A stretch of 8,718 nucleotides of DNA from Thermodesulfobacteriota bacterium (GTDB lineage: Bacteria > Desulfobacterota > QYQD01): contig JASEGX010000103.1 in the NCBI GenBank assembly GCA_030017815.1, forward strand, positions 1 through 8,718. Reading direction: 5' to 3'. Below the pieces are notes generated by a model. It saw only the letters and a program-made list of their open reading frames with translations. It searched no databases and was not told where the DNA came from. This document shows positions 1 to 6,005 of the stretch, piece by piece; position 1 is the stretch's first letter, and the number at the start of each line of letters is the position of its first letter. The translations under genes were made by a program, and so were the position numbers.

Positions 1-389
1 TCGGGCATTTTCTGGCCAAGCTGAATGCTGGCCAGGGGGAAAAGGTTATGGGTATTACAGCCGAAGCCATGCAGAGATTGATGGACTATCATTGGCCGGG
101 CAATGTTCGGGAGCTAGAAAACACTATCGAGCATTCTTTTATATTGACCAAAGGAGAGGTTATCACGGAAGAAAGCCTCCCGGCTTACCTGCGGTTTGGC
201 CTTGATAAGGGGAAAGATGTAAGTTCCTTTGAAGAAAACGAGATGAGATTTCTTAGCAGGATGTTGGAGCAATACCAGTGGAATAAATTTCAGGTGGCTA
301 AAAAGTTAAACATCAGCCGTAGCACCCTTTATGCCAAGCTCAAGAAATACCATATAGAATGTTCCGGGGTTACTGCTGACAAAGGCTAG
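1..389 (+). CDS. Sigma-54 (NtrC-type) transcriptional activator, C-terminal end (5' truncated)
   Basis: Open from the window edge in the frame beginning at base 3; 128 codons are visible before TAG (387-389). The reading begins GHFLAKLN, the usual end of the AAA+ core of sigma-54 activators (EHFLxxxN). It continues through GITAEAMQRL and the very conserved YHWPGNVRELENTIEH C-domain signature, then a linker, and ends in a Fis-type helix-turn-helix (ATLEQYQWNK-like region, QVAKKLNISRSTLYAKLKKY). Such proteins bind upstream enhancers and remodel RpoN holoenzyme using ATP. The N-terminal sensor domain, probably a receiver given the kinases directly downstream, lies outside the window. The next gene starts 66 bp later on the same strand, so this is plausibly the response regulator of the kinase cluster. 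Family assignment is firm; the input domain is not visible. Confidence 0.95.
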   Translation, partial: GHFLAKLNAGQGEKVMGITAEAMQRLMDYHWPGNVRELENTIEHSFILTKGEVITEESLPAYLRFGLDKGKDVSSFEENEMRFLSRMLEQYQWNKFQVAKKLNISRSTLYAKLKKYHIECSGVTADKG

Positions 390-455
390 TCTCGTACTGC
401 AAGGATAGTAGAGATTTTTTAATCAGATTAAGCTAGCTATAGGGTAGTATATTTT

Positions 456-2549
456 ATGTCTTTTGGGGCAAATTTAAAAGATAGGTTCATTTTAGGAAGT
501 TTAAGGGCCAAGATAATACTGGGCGTAGGTTTAATCCTGCTTACCGTGATGGGTGCTTTTAACTATTATATCGTGATTACCCAGGTTGAGCGTCATACTA
601 AAGAAAATAAGAAAATGGCCCTGGAAATAAGTGACACCGTCATGAAGAGTATAGAGTATCCAATGCTTGATGGCGATATGGATAAGGTACAGGCCATATT
701 AGAAAAGCTGGGCACCCTTGAAGACTTGGAAGTAGTTCATCTTTGTGATGATAGCGGTGTCATCAAATATAACGGGATAGACAGCCATGATATCAATAGA
801 AAAGCAATTTCTAAGATTACCTGGGAAGCGCTTAGCGCAGGTAAATTAGCCCGGGGGATGGAGACACGGCCGCTTGATCCTAAGGACACGAAGATATTAC
901 GTTATGCCATTCCCATCCATAATGAAAATGTATGCTATAAATGTCATGGGTCTGAAAAACATCTTTTGGGAGTGTTATCAGTCGGCTTTAGCTGGGATCC
1001 GATTCAGAAGACACTAACCTCGGTACGAGACCAGAATATAATTATGGCCATGATGTCGTTAACTGTAGTTGGTTTTTTTCTGACCCTGTGGTTAAACAGA
1101 TATGTCACCCGGCCCCTTGTCCGTCTAACCCAGGCGGCTGACGAGATCAGCCATGGAAAATATATCCTCGGCCCTGAGAAACTTCCCAGGCAGGCGATAC
1201 AGTGTTGGGCGTTATTAGACTGTGACAAAATGAATTGTCCCGCGTACAAGAGCAATAGAATCCCGTGCTGGTATATACCGGGTACGTTATGCAGAGGAGA
1301 ACCCTCGGGGAAATTTCCCGAGAAACTGGCAGAATGCGCTAAATGTGCCGTTTATCAGCAGCATAGGGGGGATGAAATAATCAGGCTTCAAGACTCCTTT
1401 CAGCACATGCTTTATAAGTTGAATGCTTATGAGGAGGAACTCAGGACATCGGAAGAAAAATACAGGCTTTTATTTAATGCTAATCCCGACCCTATTTTTA
1501 TTATAGGAAGGGATAATTTCAAGATATTGGACGTTAACGAGAGGGCTTTAGAACGTTATGGTTACTCAAGGGAAGAATTATTAGAAATGTCCTTTGACAG
1601 TCTGGGCCATAAACCAACAGGAGAGGTTATATTGGGGTTCAAAGGGCTTTCGCCCGGGCAATGCGGATTCTTTACGAAGAAAAGGCACACACATAAAGAT
1701 GGGCGCTCATTTTATGTGAACATTACCGTTTGTCCGGCAAGATACATGGGAATGGACGCATTAATTGTAGCGACGACTGATATTACGGAAAGCGTGGAAA
1801 AAGAGGCCCAGCTCATTCAGGCCGGTAAGATGACCACTATCGGTACCATGGCCTCTGGTATTGCCCATGAATTGAATCAGCCGTTAAACGTACTCAAGAT
1901 TGGGAGTGATTTCCTTTTGAAAGTGATTAAACGGGGCGAAAAGATTGATATCGAAGAGTTGAAGACTGTGGCCGAGGAAATTAACAGTCATGTGGACCGG
2001 GCGTCCGGGATTATTAATCATTTACGAGAGTTTTCTCGAGTATCCATGCCGGTGAAGTCGCCACTAGATATTAATGGACCCATTAGAGACGTGTTTAAGG
2101 TGCTGGGGCAGCAACTAAGACTGCATCAAGTAGAGGTTAGGCTGGAATTGGCCGAGAACTTACCTCCTATAATGGCTGATCACAACAGGCTGGAGCAGGT
2201 TTTCATCAATTTAGTGACTAATGCGCTGGATGCCGTAGATGAGAAGGTTGAAAAGATGGGGCCGGAGGCCGGGGGAATGTCTATAACTATAAAGTCATTT
2301 ATGGAAGAGGGGCAGGTTGTAGTTGTGGTATCCGATACCGGAATAGGGATTTCTGATAATGTTAAGGACAAGATATTTGAGCCGTTTTTTACCACTAAAG
2401 AGGTGGGCAGGGGCACGGGACTGGGCATGTCCATTAGTTATGGAATTGTTCGCGATTACGGGGGAACCATAGATGTAAAGAGTGAAGCAGATCTCGGCAC
2501 AACTTTTGAATTGAGATTCCCCGCCTATAGTGAGGCATGGGAGAGTTAA
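456..2549 (+). CDS. Membrane histidine kinase: heme-c (CxxCH) sensor domain, HAMP with two-CW cysteine insertion, PAS, HisKA, HATPase
   Basis: 697 aa. TM1 is about residues 18-41 and TM2 about 195-213, so residues 42-194 should be extracytoplasmic. Near the end of that loop is C160-Y-K-C163-H164, a c-type heme attachment motif, followed by LLGVLSVGFS, as in deltaproteobacterial heme-sensor kinases. HAMP helix 1 (about 218-236) and helix 2 (about 305-325) are separated by an insertion with seven cysteines (C250, C256, C261, C271, C279, C294, C297), including two CW pairs. A PAS domain spans about 332-447. HisKA carries H471 in GIAHELNQPL. The HATPase shows N589, DTGIGIS (627-633) and GRGTGLG (651-657), so the catalytic set is complete. 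No receiver is fused; the REC-kinase gene follows immediately. The ATG has only a weak ribosome site (AGGG about 10 nt upstream), but TM1 placement supports it. The ligand is inferred: heme redox state or a small gas, plus a thiol/metal input. Confidence 0.93.
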   Translation: MSFGANLKDRFILGSLRAKIILGVGLILLTVMGAFNYYIVITQVERHTKENKKMALEISDTVMKSIEYPMLDGDMDKVQAILEKLGTLEDLEVVHLCDDSGVIKYNGIDSHDINRKAISKITWEALSAGKLARGMETRPLDPKDTKILRYAIPIHNENVCYKCHGSEKHLLGVLSVGFSWDPIQKTLTSVRDQNIIMAMMSLTVVGFFLTLWLNRYVTRPLVRLTQAADEISHGKYILGPEKLPRQAIQCWALLDCDKMNCPAYKSNRIPCWYIPGTLCRGEPSGKFPEKLAECAKCAVYQQHRGDEIIRLQDSFQHMLYKLNAYEEELRTSEEKYRLLFNANPDPIFIIGRDNFKILDVNERALERYGYSREELLEMSFDSLGHKPTGEVILGFKGLSPGQCGFFTKKRHTHKDGRSFYVNITVCPARYMGMDALIVATTDITESVEKEAQLIQAGKMTTIGTMASGIAHELNQPLNVLKIGSDFLLKVIKRGEKIDIEELKTVAEEINSHVDRASGIINHLREFSRVSMPVKSPLDINGPIRDVFKVLGQQLRLHQVEVRLELAENLPPIMADHNRLEQVFINLVTNALDAVDEKVEKMGPEAGGMSITIKSFMEEGQVVVVVSDTGIGISDNVKDKIFEPFFTTKEVGRGTGLGMSISYGIVRDYGGTIDVKSEADLGTTFELRFPAYSEAWES
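2539..2545 (+). promoter_or_regulatory. Ribosome binding site choosing the GTG start at 2551
   Basis: GGGAGAG sits 5 nt before GTG 2551. An alternative in-frame GTG at 2530 would add seven residues (MRHGRVN) that do not belong to a receiver domain and has no comparable site. The site lies inside the last codons of the upstream kinase, whose TAA ends at 2549, so translation is probably coupled. Confidence 0.7.
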
Positions 2550-2550
2550 C

Positions 2551-4071
2551 GTGTCAACACTGCTACTGATTGATGACGAAGAAGGCATAAGGAAGGTTTT
2601 ATCCCTCTCATTAAGGAAAGACGGCTACCAGGTCTTGGCGGCGGAAAATGGTGAAAAAGGTCTGGGAGCATTCCGCCAGAATCTACCCCCTATTGTTCTT
2701 ACTGATATAAAGATGCCTGGTATAGACGGCATTGAGGTCTTAAAAAGAGTTAAGGAAATTGCACCGGACACAGAGGTGATAGTTATTACCGGACACGGGG
2801 ATATAGAGCTGGCTATTCAGGCTCTCCAACTGGGCGCTTCTGATTTTATTACCAAACCGGTAAGCGATGAGGCCCTTTCCATTGCTCTTAAAAGGGCCGA
2901 GCAAAAGCTGGAGATGAAAAGGAGGCTAAAAGAGTACACCCATGATCTGGAAAGTATGGTAAAAGCGGCCACAGAGGAGTTGAGGCGAAGATATGAATTT
3001 GAGGATAAGCTTATCCAGGCCTCTATCGATGGCATAGTGGCTACCAACGAAAAGGGCAGTGTAGTAATTTTCAACGAGGTGGCCTCAAGAATATTCGGTT
3101 ATTCCCGCCTGGAGGCCATAAGGAGAATGGATATAGACGTCCTTTATCCAACAGAAATTGCCCGGGAGATCAAAGAAGGATTATATGGCAAGAAATACGG
3201 CGAAGAACATATCTTCAGGTGGAAAGAAATAAATGTTAAGGCTAAAGATGGTCAAGAGATGCCGGTAAGGTTTTCCGGCGCTATACTGTACGAAAAAGAG
3301 GAGGTAGTGGGTAGCGTCGGTTTTTTACAGGATATAAGAGAGATTAAACGGCTGGAACAGGAATTGATCGAGTCGGAAAGGCTGGCTGCAATAGGCCAGA
3401 CCGTAGCCGGCCTGGCCCATTGCGTTAAGAATATTTTATATGGGCTTAAAGGGGGGGTTTATGTGGTAAATACCGCCCTTAAGAGTAATAACCCTGAACA
3501 GCTAAAGACCGGCTGGGATATGGTTAACCGCAATATCGGCAAGGTCTCTGATCTGGTTATGGATTTGCTCAATTATTCCAAAGAACGCGAACCCGACTAC
3601 CAGAGATGTTTTCTAAATACTATTGCCGGTGAAGTCTGTGACCTTATGGAGTTAGCGGCTCAAGAGGCCGGTGTAAAAATAATTCGTAATTTTAACCGGG
3701 CGGTTGGAGAGGTAACTTTAGATCCAAAGGGAATACACCGCTGTGTGCTCAATTTAGTTTCCAACGCCATTGATGCCTGTCGTTTCGACCTTGACAGGAA
3801 AAAGGATTGCGTTGTAGAAATAAAAATAGCCCTTGAGGATAAGGATACAGTGGTGATTGAGGTCTCTGACAATGGCTGTGGCATGGATGAGGAGGTCAAG
3901 GACAAGATTTTCACCTCTTTTTTTAGTACCAAGGGTGGCGTAGGTACTGGATTAGGACTGCTTGTGACGCAGAAGATAATCAAGGAGCACGGAGGGACCA
4001 TAAGTGTAAAATCAGAGCCTGGGAAAGGGTCCACTTTTGCTATTCGCCTTCCGTTGAGGGAAAACGTCTGA
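2551..4071 (+). CDS. Soluble hybrid kinase: receiver - PAS - histidine kinase
   Basis: 506 aa from GTG 2551. No membrane segment is visible, so it should be cytoplasmic. Receiver (about 1-118): acidic pair D8/D9, phospho-acceptor D52 in LTDIKMPG, T80 in ITGHGD and K102 in FITKP, all intact. A charged coiled linker follows (about 119-150), then PAS (about 150-262, with FNEVASRIFGYS), HisKA and HATPase. The H-box is GLAH290-C291-VKN, with cysteine instead of the usual Glu/Asp after the phospho-histidine. The ATPase has N405 in NLVSNAIDA, D440 and G442 in SDNGCGM, and VGTGLGL in the G2 box. An N-terminal receiver lets an upstream kinase, most obviously the membrane kinase 1 nt away, control this kinase's own output. 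Phosphate then probably goes to the adjacent single receiver or to the NtrC-type activator. Domain calls are secure; the order of phosphotransfer is inferred. Confidence 0.93.
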   Translation: MSTLLLIDDEEGIRKVLSLSLRKDGYQVLAAENGEKGLGAFRQNLPPIVLTDIKMPGIDGIEVLKRVKEIAPDTEVIVITGHGDIELAIQALQLGASDFITKPVSDEALSIALKRAEQKLEMKRRLKEYTHDLESMVKAATEELRRRYEFEDKLIQASIDGIVATNEKGSVVIFNEVASRIFGYSRLEAIRRMDIDVLYPTEIAREIKEGLYGKKYGEEHIFRWKEINVKAKDGQEMPVRFSGAILYEKEEVVGSVGFLQDIREIKRLEQELIESERLAAIGQTVAGLAHCVKNILYGLKGGVYVVNTALKSNNPEQLKTGWDMVNRNIGKVSDLVMDLLNYSKEREPDYQRCFLNTIAGEVCDLMELAAQEAGVKIIRNFNRAVGEVTLDPKGIHRCVLNLVSNAIDACRFDLDRKKDCVVEIKIALEDKDTVVIEVSDNGCGMDEEVKDKIFTSFFSTKGGVGTGLGLLVTQKIIKEHGGTISVKSEPGKGSTFAIRLPLRENV

Positions 4072-4121
4072 TTTATGAAGGCCGGAGGATAGATTTTTTA
4101 AAAAACACAGGAGGATATATC

Positions 4122-4514
4122 ATGGGGAAAAAGGTGCTTGTTGTAGATGATGATGCTGATGTGAGGACATTTGTTACCACCGTTGTCGAGGCAAATGGCT
4201 ATACGCCTATTGTGGCGACAAATGGTGAAGAGGCGATGGCCAAGGTAAGGGGAGATAAACCGGATTTGATCGTCTTGGATGTTCTAATGCCGAGAGAGAG
4301 CGGGATCAGGATGTACCGTGAATTGAAAACAGACGATGCGTTAAAGACCATTCCGGTAGTTATCTTATCCGGGATTGCCAAACGGACCTTCCTTCGCTCT
4401 CAGGCCGCGCTGACAGAATTCGGTGGACAGGCCGTGCCTGAGCCAGTGGCCTATCTGGAAAAGCCGGCCGAGCCGGAAGAACTGGCAGGGACAATAAAAA
4501 AGGTCTTAGGCTAG
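4122..4514 (+). CDS. Single-domain response regulator (CheY-like receiver)
   Basis: 130 aa, essentially one receiver domain with no output domain. The acidic pocket is D9/D10, the phospho-acceptor is D53 in LIVLDVLMP, the switch residue is S83 in VVILSG, and the conserved lysine is K114 in YLEKP. The segment between S83 and K114 is longer than usual (about 30 residues, with a GGQAVPEPVA stretch), so the beta4-alpha4-beta5 face that normally contacts partners carries an insertion. AGGAGG lies 7 nt before the ATG. It sits 50 bp after the REC-PAS-kinase in the same orientation, consistent with one operon. It may be the phosphate shuttle or sink of the relay, or a protein-protein effector. Receiver identity is certain; its partner is inferred. 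Confidence 0.93.
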   Translation: MGKKVLVVDDDADVRTFVTTVVEANGYTPIVATNGEEAMAKVRGDKPDLIVLDVLMPRESGIRMYRELKTDDALKTIPVVILSGIAKRTFLRSQAALTEFGGQAVPEPVAYLEKPAEPEELAGTIKKVLG

Positions 4515-4528
4515 GGAGATTATTTTTT

Positions 4529-4566
4529 AAAAAGGCCCATATACCCCGGTACCGGGGTATATGGGC
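4529..4566 (-). terminator. 32-bp perfect palindrome with T-run; intrinsic terminator of the minus-strand Usp gene, possibly bidirectional
   Basis: Bases 4535-4566 form a perfect inverted repeat with arms GCCCATATACCCCG / CGGGGTATATGGGC around a central GTAC, giving a 14-bp stem and 4-nt loop. Read on the minus strand it is followed by one C and then TTTTT (complement of 4529-4533), the classic intrinsic terminator layout, 12 bp past the stop codon of the Usp gene. On the plus strand the following bases (TATAATAGG) lack a T-run, so termination of the receiver operon here would be less efficient. Confidence 0.8.
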
Positions 4567-4578
4567 TATAATAGGCGG

Positions 4579-5445
4579 TTAAGGAACGAGGAGAGTGGGC
4601 AAGTCTATTTTTTCTGCTACCTCGTGGGAGACACTACCTAACCATCTTGCCCTCCAGGCGCCCTTTCCGGTTGACCCGGTGACGATCATAGTGGCATTGA
4701 GCTCACGGGCCGCTGTTCCGATTTGTTCTGCCACCTGTCCTACGTAAAGGTGGGTATTGGCTTCAATCTTGGCCCCTTCAAAGGTCAGGCGAACCTCTTC
4801 CAGTCGCTTTTTGCTTTCCTTCTCTATTTTTTGCAGCTCTGTCTTAGAGCGTCCTTCCATCTCTTTCTCGGTCAGGATATGGATAACCTCTACTTTCTTT
4901 GTTATGTTTTTTAGCCCTAAGAGGTATTCTATTGCCCTGGCACAGGGGGCAGACCAATCCGTGGCCAGGAGTGGCTTTTCAAATGGGGCTTTGTTGATCT
5001 TACCGTCCTTGGTCATGTATTTATGGACCAGGACAGGGACGGTGGTCCTCCGTAGAAGCTCCAGGGTCTGGGAATCTATATAGAGCCCCTTCATTTTAGC
5101 CTTTTTGTGGCGACCGGTTACAATAAGATCTACTTTTTCGACCTCTGCCGTGGACAATATCTTAGGAACTGGATCACCGACTACGACGTAGGCGCCACAT
5201 TCCATGCCCATTTCAAACAGGCTCTCCGCCCAATCGATAAACCGGACATTGGCCATTTCTTTTAATTTTAATTCTTCACCCTTAAGATAGCCGGTTCCCC
5301 GGCGCATGGCCACCTTTTCTCTCTCTATTACATGTAAAAAGACTACGTGATTAAGACCCACCTTGCGGAGATCCATCAGCGACTGAAGGGCATCAAACCA
5401 CAATTCTTCGAAGTCGGTTACGAAGAGTAGCTTCTTAATCTGCAT
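4579..5445 (-). CDS. Tandem-domain universal stress protein (UspA family), ATP-binding type in domain 2
   Basis: 288 aa from ATG at 5445. Upstream GGGGAGGA (complement of 5455-5462) supports this start; an earlier in-frame start at 5514 would add 23 residues that do not look like Usp. Domain 1 (about 1-142) starts MQIKKLLFVTDFEE and ends TTVPVLVHKY. Domain 2 (about 155-288) starts KPLLATDWSAPCARA and ends DLPTLLVP. Domain 2 carries the full G-2x-G-9x-G-S nucleotide signature (G257, G260, G270, S271), so it should bind ATP. In domain 1 the equivalent loop (GRHK...DS, 111-125) has lost the later glycines. The gene is convergent with the kinase-receiver operon and divergent from a paralogous Usp gene. 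The usual role of the family is a cytoplasmic stress or energy-state adaptor; its partner here is unknown, though nearby Mrp subunits suggest ion stress. Confidence 0.92.
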   Translation of the reverse strand: MQIKKLLFVTDFEELWFDALQSLMDLRKVGLNHVVFLHVIEREKVAMRRGTGYLKGEELKLKEMANVRFIDWAESLFEMGMECGAYVVVGDPVPKILSTAEVEKVDLIVTGRHKKAKMKGLYIDSQTLELLRRTTVPVLVHKYMTKDGKINKAPFEKPLLATDWSAPCARAIEYLLGLKNITKKVEVIHILTEKEMEGRSKTELQKIEKESKKRLEEVRLTFEGAKIEANTHLYVGQVAEQIGTAARELNATMIVTGSTGKGAWRARWLGSVSHEVAEKIDLPTLLVP

Positions 5446-5484
5446 ATCCACACATCCTCCCCTGTCAAGATGAAAATATCGCCT

Positions 5485-5514
5485 ATTTTGGCCTACAAAC
5501 AAGCTGCTTGTCAA
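5485..5514 (-). promoter_or_regulatory. Candidate sigma-70-type promoter for the minus-strand Usp gene
   Basis: On the minus strand there is a perfect TTGACA (complement of 5509-5514), an 18-nt spacer and CAAAAT (complement of 5485-5490, 4 of 6 to TATAAT). This would start transcription around 5478, giving a leader of about 30 nt that contains the ribosome site at 5455-5462. The 9-bp sequence holding the -35 (TGTCAAGAT on plus) is repeated at 5463-5471. The -10 is weak, so this remains a candidate. Confidence 0.35.
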
Positions 5515-5533
5515 GATTTATGTTTATGTTTTC

Positions 5534-5547
5534 TGAAAATATTTTCA
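5534..5547. promoter_or_regulatory. 14-bp perfect palindrome, possible operator upstream of the minus-strand Usp gene
   Basis: TGAAAATATTTTCA is its own reverse complement and lies about 20 bp upstream of the candidate -35 for the minus-strand Usp gene, a usual position for an activator site. A perfect 14-mer can occur by chance in AT-rich DNA, so the functional call is tentative. Confidence 0.3.
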
Positions 5548-5652
5548 TGCACTGCGTAACACGATGGTTCGCACCTTAATTTATTGTGGACATGGTTCTG
5601 GTATTGAAGCGGAGTTTTTGGATAGAAGATATGCTGTACAATAAAAATACAG

Positions 5653-5679
5653 ATTCCTGTGCAAATATTGTACAGGAAT
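5653..5679. promoter_or_regulatory. 27-bp near-palindrome with overlapping inverted repeat, possible operator or enhancer
   Basis: Arms ATTCCTGT (5653-5660) and ACAGGAAT (5672-5679) are perfectly complementary. Pairing continues inward with one G-T wobble and CAA/TTG, leaving a 3-nt centre. Its right arm overlaps TATTGTACA (5666-5674), which alternatively pairs with TGTACAATA at 5635-5643, so the element can form two exclusive structures. It lies about 165 bp upstream of the sigma-54 candidate, within range of an NtrC-type enhancer, but it could equally be a site for another dimeric regulator. Confidence 0.4.
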
Positions 5680-5724
5680 TTAGTATTTAAAATACAGGGA
5701 TTATCCAAATCTACGAATCTATGG

Positions 5725-5741
5725 TGTACTAAAAATGTACA
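5725..5741. promoter_or_regulatory. TGTAC-N7-GTACA dyad, candidate upstream activator site
   Basis: TGTACTAAAAATGTACA is a 17-bp dyad with 5-bp arms. It lies about 100 bp upstream of the -24 element at 5843, the usual distance for a sigma-54 activator enhancer. The same TGTAC/GTACA half-sites recur at 5635-5639 and 5670-5674, supporting a repeated binding site. Confidence 0.4.
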
Positions 5742-5842
5742 TTAATATCCGAAGGGTTTATTAGTTATCAACATCACAATTAACAGATTTTTATTAATAA
5801 TAACAACAGGATGAGATAATGGACAGGGTTATATTCTGGTTT

Positions 5843-5858
5843 AGGCATAGAAGTTGCT
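5843..5858 (+). promoter_or_regulatory. Candidate sigma-54 (-24/-12) promoter for the second Usp gene
   Basis: AGGCATAGAAGTTGCT matches the RpoN consensus TGGCACG-N4-TTGCW at 9 of 12 defined bases. It has the essential GG and GC exactly 10 bp apart (5844-5845 and 5856-5857) and a perfect TTGCT -12 box. Transcription would begin around 5869, leaving a leader of about 137 nt before the GTG at 6006. The presence of a sigma-54 activator at 1-389 and a related protein at 8130 makes RpoN control plausible here. Confidence 0.5.
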
Positions 5859-5994
5859 AAATTTAACAACGCAAGATTAAGCTTAAATTGTTTCTATCGG
5901 CAGATAAGAAGCTAAACTTAAATATTTAACTTTGGCCAGGGCAGGGTACAACTGGATGATGTGGCGCTTAAGGTCATGCTATGAGCCAGAATTC

Positions 5995-6000
5995 GGAGGA
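5995..6000 (+). promoter_or_regulatory. Ribosome binding site choosing the GTG start at 6006
   Basis: GGAGGA lies 5 nt before GTG 6006. The overlapping ATG at 6004 is in another frame and meets a stop after three codons, so GTG is the working start, and it gives a normal Usp N-terminus (ALERLLYATNLDE). Confidence 0.7.
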
Positions 6001-6005
6001 TTAAT

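Larger units (their letters stand above)
5446..6005. other. AT-rich divergent intergenic region rich in dyads, no gene seen
   Basis: About 560 bp between the two divergent Usp genes and clearly more AT-rich than the flanking genes. No reading frame here resembles a protein. It contains a 14-bp perfect palindrome (5534-5547), a 27-bp near-palindrome (5653-5679) flanked by direct repeats AAAATACAG (5644-5652 and 5689-5697), an inverted pair TGTACAATA (5635-5643) / TATTGTACA (5666-5674) overlapping that palindrome, a TGTAC-N7-GTACA dyad (5725-5741), a sigma-54 promoter candidate (5843-5858), and in the presumed leader TTAAGCTTAA (5877-5886) and TTAAATATTTAA (5918-5929). The likely role is shared control of both Usp genes. 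Confidence 0.6.

Noticed and set aside
2180..2588. Long antisense reading frames over the kinase ATPase region
   Set aside because: They are mirror frames of strongly supported kinase coding sequence, with low-complexity Ser/Thr/Pro translations and no family resemblance.
5511..5708. 65-codon minus-strand reading frame in the intergenic region
   Set aside because: Composition follows the AT-rich DNA, no domain or ribosome site is recognisable, and it overlaps the dyads and the promoter region of the Usp gene.
5763..5771. AGTTATCAACA resembling a DnaA box
   Set aside because: A single copy with a mismatch in a non-origin context; no cluster or replication genes are present.
5954..5968. GG-N10-GC spacing in TGGATGATGTGGCGC upstream of the second Usp gene
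   Set aside because: Only the invariant bases fit; the rest of the -24 and -12 boxes mismatch, and the site at 5843 is clearly better.
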